The notes beneath the pieces were generated by a model that made no database searches, was not told the origin of the DNA, and worked only from the letters and a program-made list of their open reading frames with translations. DNA of 64,000 bases from Nannocystis exedens. GTDB lineage: Bacteria; Myxococcota_A; Polyangia; Nannocystales; Nannocystaceae. Positions within the stretch are counted from its first letter, which is position 1. Each line of letters begins with the position of its first letter. The position numbers were made by a program, and so were the translations under genes. Positions 34,675 to 43,756 of the stretch are shown here, in pieces. The DNA lies in the NCBI RefSeq assembly GCF_002343915.1, contig NZ_NETK01000001.1, positions 9,448,001-9,512,000 on the forward strand, given 5' to 3'.

Positions 34675-36591
34675 ATGGGTGAACAAAACATCTCCACGTC
34701 CGACGACGATCAGCTGCGCAATTTCATGAAGAAGCTCCTCGACGACGTGGTCGCGCTCGAGCGGCTGCTCGAGACCGATCGCTTCGAGACCGGCGTGCGC
34801 CGGGTCGGCGCCGAGCAAGAGATGTTCCTCGTCGACCGCAGCCTGCGCCCCGCCTCCGTCGTGATGGAGGTGCTCGAGCGGGCCCAGGACCCGCGCCTCA
34901 CCACCGAGCTCGCGCGCTTCAACCTCGAGGCCAACCTGTCGCCGCAGGTGTTCAACGCCGCCTGCCTGCGCCGCATGGAGGACGAGCTCAACGAGGTCGT
35001 CGGGGTCGCCCGCGACGCCGCCCGCCACTGCGGCGCCGACATCCTGCTGACCGGCATCCTGCCGACGCTGCGCAAGGCCGACCTCGGGCTCGACAACATG
35101 ACGCCCAAGCCGCGCTACCTCGAGCTCAACCGCACCCTGCGGCGGCTCCGCGGCGACGACTTCCACGTGCTGATCCGCGGCATCGAGGAGCTCGAGACGA
35201 CGCACGACAACGTGATGCTCGAGTCGTGCAACACCAGCTTCCAGGTCCACTTCCAGGTCAGCCCGCGCGAGTTCGCCAAGTTCTACAACCTCGCCCAGGC
35301 CGTCACCGGGCCGCTCCTGGCCGCGGCCGTCAACTCGCCGGTGCTGCTCAAGCACCGCCTGTGGCACGAGACGCGCATCGCCCTGTTCGAGCGCTCGGTC
35401 GACACGCGCTCGCAGATGCGGGTCGACCGCGCCGCGCGCCCGCGCGTCCACTTCGGCGACGGGTGGATCCAGCAGAGCGTGCTCGAGATCTTCCGCGAGG
35501 ACATCGCCCGCTTCCGGATCCTCATCGCCAACGCGATCGACGAGGACCCGATGCAGGTGATCGAGCGCGGCGGGATCCCGCAGTTCGGCGCGCTGCGCCT
35601 GCACAACGGCACGGTGTACCGCTGGAACCGCGCCTGCTACGGCCTCAGCGGCGACAAGGCCCACCTGCGCATCGAGAACCGCGTGCTGCCGTCGGGCCCG
35701 ACGGTGCTCGACGAGGTCGCCAACGCGGCGTTCTTCTTCGGCATGATGGCCGCGCTCGCCGAGGACGAGCGGCCTGTCTTCAAGGACATGTCCTTCGAGG
35801 ACGCCAAGAGCAACTTCTTCAACGCCGCGCGCGACGGCCTCAAGGCCCAGCAGACGTGGAAGGGCCGCACGACGTCGGCGCAGGAGCTGATCCTGAACGA
35901 GCTGCTGCCGACGGCCCGCTGGGGCCTGCAGCACGTCAAGGTCGACGGCAGCGACATCGACCGCTACCTCGGCACGATCGAGGAGCGCGTCCGCAAGGGC
36001 ACGACCGGCGCGCAGTGGATGCTCAACTCGCTGCACGCGATGGGCGAGCAGGGCACCTCGGACGTCCGCTACCGCACGCTGTCGTCGGCGATGCTGACCA
36101 ACCAGAAGAGCGGCGCGCCGGTCCACACGTGGGAGACGGCGCGGCTGGAGGGCGAGCCGAAGACCTGGCGCGACTCGTACCAGACGGCCGGCCAGTTCAT
36201 GTCGACCGACATCTTCACGGTCCAGCCGAGCGACATCATCGACCTCGCGGCCAACATCATGGACTGGAAGAAGATCCGGCACATCCTCGTCGAGGACGAG
36301 GAGGGCCGGCTGGTCGGTCTCCTGTCGCACCGCGCGTTGATCCGCCTGGTCGCCCGCGGCGCCCGCGGCGCCCAGGAGAACGCCACCGTCGCGCAGCTGA
36401 TGGTCAAGAACCCGCTGACGATCGGCCCGGAGATGCCGACGCTCGAGGTGATGAAGCTGATGCGCGAGCGCGGCATCTCGTGCCTGCCCGTGGTCGAGGG
36501 CGACAAGCTGGTCGGCGTGATCACCGAGCGCGACCTGATTGACGTGTCGGGCAAATTGCTCGAGAGCTACTTGCGTGACGCTCAGCAGTAG
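34675..36591 (+). CDS. GCS2-family amino-acid ligase fused to a CBS domain pair
   Basis: The protein is 638 residues. Residues 35-430 match the glutamate-cysteine ligase family 2 (YbdK-like) fold: GAEQEMFLVD, FNLEANLSPQVF, ILLTGILPTLRKAD, SFQVHFQVSP and HLRIENRVLPSGPT. Residues 500-635 are two CBS domains (MSTDIFTVQPSDIIDLAANIM and VAQLMVKNPLTIGPEMPTLEVMKLM), which usually sense adenine nucleotides. It is expected to make a gamma-glutamyl or related amide bond under nucleotide control. ATG 34675 was preferred to an in-frame TTG at 34630. The next gene overlaps its end by 17 bp, indicating coupled expression. Confidence 0.85.
   Translation: MGEQNISTSDDDQLRNFMKKLLDDVVALERLLETDRFETGVRRVGAEQEMFLVDRSLRPASVVMEVLERAQDPRLTTELARFNLEANLSPQVFNAACLRRMEDELNEVVGVARDAARHCGADILLTGILPTLRKADLGLDNMTPKPRYLELNRTLRRLRGDDFHVLIRGIEELETTHDNVMLESCNTSFQVHFQVSPREFAKFYNLAQAVTGPLLAAAVNSPVLLKHRLWHETRIALFERSVDTRSQMRVDRAARPRVHFGDGWIQQSVLEIFREDIARFRILIANAIDEDPMQVIERGGIPQFGALRLHNGTVYRWNRACYGLSGDKAHLRIENRVLPSGPTVLDEVANAAFFFGMMAALAEDERPVFKDMSFEDAKSNFFNAARDGLKAQQTWKGRTTSAQELILNELLPTARWGLQHVKVDGSDIDRYLGTIEERVRKGTTGAQWMLNSLHAMGEQGTSDVRYRTLSSAMLTNQKSGAPVHTWETARLEGEPKTWRDSYQTAGQFMSTDIFTVQPSDIIDLAANIMDWKKIRHILVEDEEGRLVGLLSHRALIRLVARGARGAQENATVAQLMVKNPLTIGPEMPTLEVMKLMRERGISCLPVVEGDKLVGVITERDLIDVSGKLLESYLRDAQQ
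35773..35793. repeat. 14-nt repeat pair in coding sequence
   Basis: CCTGTCT at 35773 and CATGTCC at 35787 encode RPVFKDMSFEDA in the GCS2 domain. Confidence 0.45.
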
Positions 36592-37810
36592 CGCGCCGCC
36601 GTCTCCGCTCGCCGATGGCCCGGGCGCGCGTCCGCGCGTGCTCGGGCGCTACGACACCGGGCGCCCCGGCCCCACGGTGGTGTGCATCGCGGCGATCCAC
36701 GGCAACGAGCCGGCTGGCCTTTCGGCCATCTCGCGCGTGCTGGCCCGCCTGCGCGAGCGCGACGTGCCGCTGCGCGGCCGGCTCGTCGGCGTGACCGGCA
36801 ACCGGCGCGCGCTGGCCCTGGGCCGGCGCTACGTCGACCGCGACCTCAACCGCCGCTGGACCCCGGAGAACATCGCCAGGATCGCCCAGGGCGCCGTCGA
36901 GACGGCCGAGGACCAGGAGACCCGCGAGCTGCTGGCGGTGTTCCTGCCGCTGCTCCGCCACGGGCCGGTCAGCTTCATCGACCTCCACAGCACGTCGAGC
37001 CTGTCGACCCCGTTTTCGTGCATGGCCGACGTGCTGCGCAACCGGCCGCTGGCGCTGGCGCTGCCGATCCCGGTGGTGCTCGGGCTCGAGGAGGTCATCG
37101 AGGGCTCGATGCTCGGCTACCTGTGCGACCTCGGCCACGTCGGCGTGGCGGTCGAGGGCGGGCAGCACGACGACCCGCGCACGATCGACTTCCACGAGTC
37201 GGCGCTGCTGCTGATGCTGGTCGCCGCCGGCTCGCTCGAGCCGCGCCACGTGCCCGACCTCGCGGCCCACCGCGCCCGCCTCGCGGCCGCCGGCGACGGC
37301 ATGCCCGCGGTCTGCGAGATCCGCCACCGCCACGTCGTGCGCGCGGAGGACGAGCCGTTCGTGATGGCGCCGGGCTTCGTCAACTTCCAGATCGTCGAGC
37401 GCGGCCAGGTCGTCGCCGAGGACCGCCGCGGCCCGGTGCGCGCGCCCGAGACGGGCATCATGATGCTGCCGCGCTACCAGGGCCAGGGCGACGACGGCTT
37501 CTTCATCGCCCGCCCGGTCACGCGCAACGCCCTCCGCCTGTCGGCGGCGCTGCGGACGCTGCGGCTCGACGTGCTGGTGCCGTACTTGCCGGGCGTGTCG
37601 CGCGACCCGGAGCGCGCCGACCACTTCATCGCCGACCCGGCGATCGCCCGCGTGGCGGTGAAGGAGGTGTTCCACCTGTTCGGCTACCGCCACGTGCGCG
37701 CGCGGGCCGAGCGGCTGGTGTTCAGCCGCAGGAGCCCGGCCGCGCGCCCGGTGCTGCCGGCCGAGCTGGCGCCGCTGCTGCGGGCGGGCGAAGAGACGAC
37801 GGAGGGGTGA
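36575..37810 (+). CDS. Succinylglutamate desuccinylase/aspartoacylase family protein
   Basis: The protein is 411 residues of the M14-like AstE/AspA family. CIAAIHGNEPAG (zinc ligands H and E), VDRDLNRRW and FIDLHSTSS (third zinc His) are all present in the first 135 residues, and VEGGQHDD carries the probable catalytic region. These enzymes remove acyl groups from amino acids or related amides. GTG 36575 starts inside the preceding ligase gene, so the ligase and this amide hydrolase are translated together and may act on the same metabolite in opposite directions. The true substrate is unknown. Confidence 0.85.
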   Translation: MTLSSSAPPSPLADGPGARPRVLGRYDTGRPGPTVVCIAAIHGNEPAGLSAISRVLARLRERDVPLRGRLVGVTGNRRALALGRRYVDRDLNRRWTPENIARIAQGAVETAEDQETRELLAVFLPLLRHGPVSFIDLHSTSSLSTPFSCMADVLRNRPLALALPIPVVLGLEEVIEGSMLGYLCDLGHVGVAVEGGQHDDPRTIDFHESALLLMLVAAGSLEPRHVPDLAAHRARLAAAGDGMPAVCEIRHRHVVRAEDEPFVMAPGFVNFQIVERGQVVAEDRRGPVRAPETGIMMLPRYQGQGDDGFFIARPVTRNALRLSAALRTLRLDVLVPYLPGVSRDPERADHFIADPAIARVAVKEVFHLFGYRHVRARAERLVFSRRSPAARPVLPAELAPLLRAGEETTEG

Positions 37811-37840
37811 GGCGGGCCGGGCCAGGGGCAGCGCGGCCCG

Positions 37841-37917
37841 ATGAAGCTGGAGGACATGTCGCGAAAGACATGGTCTGGAGAGCATGACCGATCGGACAGG
37901 CCCGAGGAGACAGGCGC
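37841..37917. repeat. 14-nt repeat array, five to six units, overlapping a gene start
   Basis: Units start at 37841 (GATGAAG), 37855 (CATGTCG), 37869 (CATGGTC), 37883 (CATGACC), 37897 (CAGGCCC) and 37911 (CAGGCGC), exact 14-bp phase. The 37883 unit supplies the start codon of the next gene. Confidence 0.75.
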
Positions 37918-39105
37918 GGTGGAGCGGGCGACGCGCGCTCGCGCTGGCGCTCGCGGCCGGCTGCCAGTCCGTCAAGCCGGGCCCGTGCACCGACGGCGAG
38001 GCGACCGGCGCGACGTCTGGATCGACGAGCGCGAGCGACGGAGCGGCGACCGGGAGCGCGTGCGCCGAGGTGATCGCCGGCGACCTCACGATCGACGACG
38101 CGACGGACATGGGCTCCCTCGCGTGCGTGGTCGAGGTGACGGGCGCGCTGCAGGTCCGCGACACGACCGGCTGGGCGGACATGGCCGCGCTGGCGGCGTT
38201 GCGGGTCGTCGGCGGGGACCTCGAGATCTTCCGCAACGCGGCGCTCGTCAGCCTCGACGGGCTGCAGGCGCTGGAGCGCGTGGGCGGGGTCGTGAGCGTG
38301 TTCGACAACCCGCGGCTGACGGGGATCGCGGGGCTCTCCGGCGTGCGTCGGCTCGGCGGTCTGACGGTCTCGCGCAACGCGCTGGCGAGCCTCGCCGGCC
38401 TGCAGGGCCCGGTGGAGCTCTTGCCGACGAACGGGGGGCCCGGTGAGATCCACGTCTCCCGGGAGACGCTCACGGACCTCGACGCGCTGGTCGTGACGGG
38501 TGAGGTGTCGGCGCCGGACGGGCTGCGGATCAACGTCGCGGAGATGGGGGCGCTGGTCGATGTCGCGGGCCTGGCTCCGCTCGCCGCGGCCGCGGGGCCG
38601 GTCGAGCTCGACCTGCGCGATTTGCCGGCGCTGACGAACCTGCAGTGGTTGGGTGCGCTCGAGGTGCTGCGGATCCGCGACGCGGCGGCGCTGCAGGAGC
38701 TCGCTGCCGGCGGTGACCTCGGCGCAGGAGATCAGCCTGGACGGGCTGCCGGCGCTGGGCAGCCTCGCCGGGCTGTCGGCGCTGCGGTCGGTCTCCGGCT
38801 GGCTGTCGCTCGGGACGTGCGGAGGCTCGGGCATCGGCGGGATCGTCGACCTTCACGGCCTCGAGGGGCTCGGGCAGGCCGAGCTGGTCATGATCCACGG
38901 CAACGCCTCGCTCACGTCGCTGACCGGGCTGTCCGTCGATCTGCAGGCCGAGCACGTGTTCATCCGCGGCAACCCCTCGCTGCCGCAGGCCGCCGCGGAG
39001 GCGTGGCTGGACGCCGCCGCGCAGGTGGGGAAGAGCTACTCGGAGGCGTGCGAGAACCTCGACGGCCCCGATTGCGTCGTCGGTTGTCCGCCGCAGGGCG
39101 AGTGA
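37884..39105 (+). pseudogene. Leucine-rich (receptor-L-like) lipoprotein with a frameshift
   Basis: ATG 37884 opens a basic N terminus, then ALALALAAGC, a good lipobox. After a Ser/Thr/Gly linker, repeats such as LVSLDGLQALERVGGVVSVFDNPRLTGIAGL look like the receptor-L/leucine-rich surface lipoproteins common in myxobacteria. The frame is lost near 38697-38703 after AALQEL. The next frame continues at once with SLPAVTSAQEISLDGLPALGSL and runs to a stop at 39105 with the terminal CENLDGPDC...GC pattern. A one- or two-base error or a real mutation splits it. The first residues MTDRTGPRRQAR are encoded by a 14-nt repeat array. Confidence 0.65.
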
Positions 39106-39111
39106 ATGAGA

Positions 39112-39241
39112 CATGCCGATGTCTGGTCTCCGGGCGGAGCGCTGATCGGGTGGGCCGGCCTCGCGCTCGCACGAGCGCGCGGTCACGATCGGAACATGTT
39201 CGGCGACATGTCCTTGGGAGCATGGTCGATCGGGCCTGCCC
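39112..39241. repeat. 14-nt repeat cluster between two lipoprotein genes
   Basis: A first unit CATGCCG lies at 39112. A cluster follows at 39195 (CATGTTC), 39207 (CATGTCC), 39221 (CATGGTC) and 39235 (CCTGCCC). The first step is 12 bp, the others 14. Confidence 0.55.
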
Positions 39242-39251
39242 GAATGGCCTC

Positions 39252-41267
39252 TCACCGCTCGACCGGCGTGAACGTGTACTCGTGCTGGGCGTCGCGCAGG
39301 ATCAGCGTGCGCTCCGGGCTGACCACGAATTCGGCGCCGATGAGGCCGGGGAGCGCGAGGACGAAGGACTGGGTGCCGTCGGGGTGCTCGCGCGAGCCCA
39401 CCTCGCCGGCGAACTCGCCGAAGTCGAACCTCGTCTGCGCGCCGGCGGTCACGGCGAGCCCGCCGAGCGCCGCGTTGTGGTAGCGGGGCGCGAGCGCGGC
39501 GGCCGCGGCCGGGTCGGCGGGCAAGGTGATCGACTTCCGCTCGGAAGCCAGCTCCTCGAGGTACTGCCGCGTCTCCACCGCGAGCCTGGCCTCTGCCTCG
39601 GGGCGGCCGGCGAACAGCAGCTCGAGCAGCTTGCGGCGGAACGCGGACACGATCAGCCAGCCGGGTTCGCCGTTGGTCAGGATCACCGCGCCCACCTGGT
39701 GTTCGGGCAGCCACAGCACGTCGCTGTAGAAGCCGAACAGGCTGCCGCCGTGGTGCAGGAGCTGGACGCCGTGGTCGTCGGCGGTCATCAGGTCCATGCC
39801 GTAGGCCTCGTCGATGTCGAAGCGGACCTGCGGCGCGCGGCGGGCCAGGAGCGCGCTCTTGCCGATGTACGTCTCGCCGCCGGGCAGCTCGCCCTCGGCG
39901 AGCTCCATCTGCACGAGCCTCAGCAGGTCGTTCACCGTGCTCCACGCGCCGCCGGTCGGCCGCAGCGGGACCACGGTGGCGTTGAGCTGCGTGAGCCCGG
40001 GCTGTTGGCGGCCGTCGAGGTCGCGCACGTGTTCGCGGGCCAGCGGGCCTCGGCGGGCCTCGGCGGCGTCGAAGGTGGTCGCCCGCATGCCGAGCGGGTC
40101 GAACACCAGCGTCTGCATCGCCTTGTCGTAGGCCGGGCCGAGCGCGAGCTCGGGGTACTGGACGTGACCGCCGAGGAAGCCGGCGGCGGCGGCCATCGGG
40201 TTCGAGTACTGGTAAAGCTCGCCGAAGCCGCTGGTCGGCTGCATCGTCGCCAGCGTCGCCATCGCCCGCTCCGGCGTCGTCGTCTCGAACAGCCACTCGA
40301 GGTCCTGGCGGGGCATCCCGGTGCAGGCGCAGATCAGGTGCCGGATCTGGACCTGGCGGGTCGTATCCGGGTCGCCGAGCGCGAACGACGGCAGCAGCGA
40401 CGTCGCGGGCGAATCCCAGCCGATCTTGCCGGCGTCGACCAGCTTGGCCAGCATCAGCGTGGTCAGCTGCTTGGTGTTGGAGGCGATCATGAAGCGCGTG
40501 TCGGCGTCGACGGCGGCCGGTCTGCCGAGCTCGCGCACGCCGAGGCCGCCGGCGAACACGACCTGGCCGCGCTCGACCAGGCCGAACGCCACGCCGGGGA
40601 CGGCCGTGATCTCCTGGGCGCGCCGGACGAAGCCGGTGAGCTCGGCGACGGCCTCGCGGTCGAGCGCGCGCGCGGGCTTGCCGGCGAACGACTCGCGCTC
40701 GTGGCCGCGGGGCGACAGGCGGCCGAAGATCCGGCCGCGCTCCGACATGCGCTTCTCGAGCACCTCCCACGCGAGATCCTGGACGATCACGGTCCAGCCC
40801 TGGCCGCCGCGGCGCGCCTCCGCGGTCAGGTCGCGGCGGGCGTTCGGCGAGGTCTGGTAGACGAACACGTGGCGCTCGGTCCAGCCGTCGAGGTCGGGGG
40901 CGGCGGCGCGGGACTTGAGCGGCAGGCGGATCGCGGGGTCGTAGGCGGCCAGCGCGGCGGCGACGGCCGTGTCGGCGTCGGCGGCGGCGACGTCGACGAG
41001 CGCGACGTGACTGCCGCCCTCCGGGGCCGTGAGCACCGTCGACGGGCCGCGTACCGACAGCGTCCAGCCGGCAGGCGCGACGAAGGTGTTGCCGGTGACG
41101 GTGGTGCGCGGCGCGTCTTCGGCGAGCCGTTCGGGCGCCGTGGCGGGGGGCGGCGTCGCTGCGGCGGCGGGCCTGGTCGTCGCGCCGACGGCGGGCCTGG
41201 TCGGCGCTTCGGGGGCGGGCGAGCTGCAGGCGGCGAGCAGGAGCGCGAGGGGGAGGGCGGCACGCAT
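39252..41267 (-). CDS. Serine hydrolase lipoprotein (beta-lactamase/class C-like)
   Basis: The protein is 671 residues. ATG 41267 opens MRAALPLALLLAACSSP, a lipoprotein signal. Residues 45-210 are a beta-rich N-terminal region. The serine beta-lactamase-like domain follows with the catalytic SNTK (S-x-x-K) in FMIASNTKQLTTLML, YQYSNP as the Y-x-N motif and LLHHGGSLFG as the third box (HGG for KTG). The last 130 residues form a lipocalin-like tail. Such proteins are usually esterases or D-amino peptidases rather than resistance enzymes. A five-unit 14-nt array lies beyond its start, on the upstream side. Confidence 0.85.
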   Translation of the reverse strand: MRAALPLALLLAACSSPAPEAPTRPAVGATTRPAAAATPPPATAPERLAEDAPRTTVTGNTFVAPAGWTLSVRGPSTVLTAPEGGSHVALVDVAAADADTAVAAALAAYDPAIRLPLKSRAAAPDLDGWTERHVFVYQTSPNARRDLTAEARRGGQGWTVIVQDLAWEVLEKRMSERGRIFGRLSPRGHERESFAGKPARALDREAVAELTGFVRRAQEITAVPGVAFGLVERGQVVFAGGLGVRELGRPAAVDADTRFMIASNTKQLTTLMLAKLVDAGKIGWDSPATSLLPSFALGDPDTTRQVQIRHLICACTGMPRQDLEWLFETTTPERAMATLATMQPTSGFGELYQYSNPMAAAAGFLGGHVQYPELALGPAYDKAMQTLVFDPLGMRATTFDAAEARRGPLAREHVRDLDGRQQPGLTQLNATVVPLRPTGGAWSTVNDLLRLVQMELAEGELPGGETYIGKSALLARRAPQVRFDIDEAYGMDLMTADDHGVQLLHHGGSLFGFYSDVLWLPEHQVGAVILTNGEPGWLIVSAFRRKLLELLFAGRPEAEARLAVETRQYLEELASERKSITLPADPAAAAALAPRYHNAALGGLAVTAGAQTRFDFGEFAGEVGSREHPDGTQSFVLALPGLIGAEFVVSPERTLILRDAQHEYTFTPVER

Positions 41268-41370
41268 GGCGGGCGAGGGTACCGCGCTCCTTCGCCCGCG
41301 GGTACCGGCACCGCCGCCTCGACAGCGCGGGCGACACGACCGGCGGCGGTGCCCGTGCCGATCTTCGGGA

Positions 41371-41433
41371 CATGCCGGAAGGAACATGCCCGAATCGACA
41401 GGTCTCGAGGGACATGCCCCTCAGGCCACGCGC
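41371..41433. repeat. 14-nt repeat array, five units
   Basis: Units start at 41371 (CATGCCG), 41385 (CATGCCC), 41399 (CAGGTCT), 41413 (CATGCCC) and 41427 (CACGCGC). The array ends at the stop of the coiled-coil protein gene at 41435. Confidence 0.7.
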
Positions 41434-41434
41434 C

Positions 41435-43378
41435 TCACTTGCGCGGCTGGATCAGCTGGAAGTAGCGCTTGACGCGGCGGCGCTGCTCGGCGGGCAGGGC
41501 CTCGTTGTCGAGGGTGCTCTGGGCGAACGACTTGTAGTCGCGGTACATGTCGCGGTAGGGCGCGGAGGCGAAGCCTTCCTGGCTGGCGGTCTTGATGATC
41601 TCGGCCTTGGTGGTGCCCTTGCCCTGCCTCGGGTCGACGCGGACGTCCTTGGGTTTGACCTTGAGGCCGGTGGGGTCGCCGAGGGCGTCGGCCGAGCCCT
41701 GGCCCATGCCGTCGCCCTGGGCCTGGCCGTCGCCGGCGGAGTCCTGGCCCTGGCTGTCCTGGCCGTCGCCGCCCGAGTCGCCGTCCTGCGGGTCGCCGCC
41801 GTCGCCGCTGTCCTGTGGGTCGCCGCCCGAGTCGCCCTCCATCATCATCGACGGCTCGCCGTCGCCGAGGTCGCCCTCGACCAGCAGGGTCGGGCCGTCT
41901 TTCTTGTCGCCGCGCTTGCCCTTGGCCGCCTTGGCGAACTTCTGCATCTGCTGCTTGCGCTTGTCGTCCTGCTCGCCGCCCTGGCCGGCGCGGCGCATGA
42001 AGCTCTTGGCCTCCTCGAGGTCGTCGCGGGCCTGGCCGAGGCGGCGCGACTGGGAGGCCTTGCGAGCGGCGTCGCCGGCCCCGCGGCGGAGCTGCTCGAG
42101 CGCGCGCTTCTTCTGCGGGGAGCCCTGCTGGCCCTTCTGGGCGTCGTTCGCCTGGCGCCGCAGCTCGTCGAGCTTGCGCTGGGCGGCCTTCTCGCGCTCG
42201 TGCTGGCGGCGCAGCTCCTCCACTTTCTGCTGCTGCTTCTTGAGGCGGCGCTCCTGCTCCTCGGGGTCGGCGGCGGGCTGCTCCTGCTGGCGCTTGAGCC
42301 GGCGCTCGGCCTCGGCCAGCTGCGACGCGGTGTCGGTGTTCTCGCCGGCGGCCTTGCCGAGCGCCTTCTCGGCCTGCTGCATGGCCCGCTGCAGCGCGCG
42401 CTCGGCCTCGTCGCCGGCCTCGGCCTCGGCCTCCGCGTCGGCCAGCGACTTCTCGGCCTGGTCGCCGTCGCCGCGCGCCAGCGCCTCGGCGGCGTTCTGC
42501 GTGATCTCCTCCTGCTTGAGCGCCTCGGCCAGCTGGCGCACGCCCTCGGCCAGCACGGCCGGGTCCTCCTCCATGCGCGCCTCGAGCTCGGCCTCGGCCT
42601 CGGCCAGCGACTTCTCGAGCTCCTCGAGCCGGGCGTACGCGGCCTCGCGGTCGAGCTCGCCGCGGCCGTAGGCGTCGAGGATCTGCAGCATCTGCTCGGC
42701 CAGCGCGGCGGCCCGGTCCTGGCCCTCCTTGAGCGCGCGCAGGTCCTCGCGCAGCGGCTCGGCCAGGACCCGATCGGCGGGCGGCTTCTTGGCCGCGGAC
42801 TCGGGGGGGTCCCCGGAAATGTCCGGAAGGACATTCTCCTCGGGGACGGGCGGCGGCGGGCGCGGGACCAGCGTCGCCAGCAGGAGCAGCACGACGGCGG
42901 CGAAGTCGAGGACGCGCAGGCCGGGCGGGCGCAGCGGGACGACGGGGCGCGGGTCGATCGCCGGGGCGGCCGCCTCGGCGTCGGCGACGTGCAGCGCCAT
43001 CAAGTCGGCCGCCTCGGGGTCGGCCGCCGCTGCGCTGCCCGCGAACTCGAGCGCGTTGCCGATCAGGTCGTGGAGGCCGTAGTGGGCGTCGATCCGCCGC
43101 GCGACCCGGCGCGGCCGGGCCGGGCGCGCCGCGGCGTAGACGAGCACGACCACCACGGGCGCGAGGCCGAGCCAGGGCAGCCAGGCGGGCGCGTCGAGCC
43201 TGCGGGTCGCGACCACGCCGACGGCCGCGAGGGCGCACCCGAGCGGCAAGGCGACGCGGGTCAGCAGGGCCGCGGCGTCGGCGAGGCGCTCGCGCCGGCA
43301 CGCGGCCCGCACCAGGCGGCTGACCTTCGGCGCGCCCTCGGCTGCGCGTTGCGACATGTCGCGCGAGACCTGGCTCAT
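41435..43378 (-). CDS. Membrane-anchored coiled-coil protein (DUF4175-like)
   Basis: The protein is 647 residues. Two hydrophobic helices lie near residues 30-75 and one near residue 150. A very long Glu/Ala/Lys/Arg coiled coil covers about residues 185-440, with KSLAEAEAELEARMEEDP and ERRLKKQQQKVEELRRQ. An Asp/Gly-rich low-complexity linker and the conserved C-terminal FASAPYRDMYRDYKSFAQ follow. The arrangement resembles the large coiled-coil proteins of Bat/VWA operons, but no Bat or MoxR genes are next to it here. GGGGGAGGTG about 8 bp before ATG 43378 sets the start and is itself inside a 14-nt repeat array. Probably a cell-envelope structural or scaffold protein. Confidence 0.7.
   Translation of the reverse strand: MSQVSRDMSQRAAEGAPKVSRLVRAACRRERLADAAALLTRVALPLGCALAAVGVVATRRLDAPAWLPWLGLAPVVVVLVYAAARPARPRRVARRIDAHYGLHDLIGNALEFAGSAAAADPEAADLMALHVADAEAAAPAIDPRPVVPLRPPGLRVLDFAAVVLLLLATLVPRPPPPVPEENVLPDISGDPPESAAKKPPADRVLAEPLREDLRALKEGQDRAAALAEQMLQILDAYGRGELDREAAYARLEELEKSLAEAEAELEARMEEDPAVLAEGVRQLAEALKQEEITQNAAEALARGDGDQAEKSLADAEAEAEAGDEAERALQRAMQQAEKALGKAAGENTDTASQLAEAERRLKRQQEQPAADPEEQERRLKKQQQKVEELRRQHEREKAAQRKLDELRRQANDAQKGQQGSPQKKRALEQLRRGAGDAARKASQSRRLGQARDDLEEAKSFMRRAGQGGEQDDKRKQQMQKFAKAAKGKRGDKKDGPTLLVEGDLGDGEPSMMMEGDSGGDPQDSGDGGDPQDGDSGGDGQDSQGQDSAGDGQAQGDGMGQGSADALGDPTGLKVKPKDVRVDPRQGKGTTKAEIIKTASQEGFASAPYRDMYRDYKSFAQSTLDNEALPAEQRRRVKRYFQLIQPRK
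42818..42838. repeat. 14-nt repeat pair in coding sequence
   Basis: AATGTCC at 42818 and CATTCTC at 42832; AATGTCC-GGAA-GGACATT is a perfect inverted repeat. Confidence 0.5.
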
Positions 43379-43389
43379 CGGACACCTCC
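43355..43389. repeat. 14-nt repeat, three units over a start codon and ribosome site
   Basis: CATGTCG at 43355, CCTGGCT at 43369 and CACCTCC at 43383 are in exact 14-bp phase. The last unit reads GGAGGTG on the coding strand and is the Shine-Dalgarno site of the coiled-coil gene. Confidence 0.55.
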
Positions 43390-43756
43390 CCCGGCGGGCG
43401 CGCAGCGGGCCGGGTTCGCGGTGGCGCGGGGGCTTCGTAAGGATGACCGGGCGGACATGTCGTAGAAAACCTGGCTCCGGGGACAGGTCACGAGCGGCGC
43501 GCTGCCGGACGCGGACGACCGGCGACGCGAGGGCGCCGGCGCGTACGAGCCCGCCGAACGGCGCGGTCCGAGGCCAGGCGCGCGCGCGCGCGCGCAAAGC
43601 AGGGCGGTCCCGGAGGCGCGGCGAGCGGGCGACACGTGCGGCCGATTCTAGCCGCAGCGCCCGAGCGCGGCGAGGCCCGGGCGGAGAACGCCGCCAGAGC
43701 CGCAGCGGCGGGCCCGCCGGACGCGCGCCGGTCCGCGCCCCTCTGCGAGCGGGCGC
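43379..43756. other. Spacer upstream of the coiled-coil gene
   Basis: No gene is recognised. It contains a four-unit 14-nt array at 43442-43490 and a short run of CG dinucleotides near 43587. The decayed epoxide hydrolase tail begins at its right end. Confidence 0.5.
43442..43490. repeat. 14-nt repeat array, four units
   Basis: Units start at 43442 (GATGACC), 43456 (CATGTCG), 43470 (CCTGGCT) and 43484 (CAGGTCA). Confidence 0.65.

Noticed and set aside
39252..41267. Serine hydrolase as a beta-lactamase resistance gene
   Set aside because: It is a 671-residue lipoprotein with extra N- and C-terminal domains and HGG in the third box, more like an esterase or peptidase of the family.
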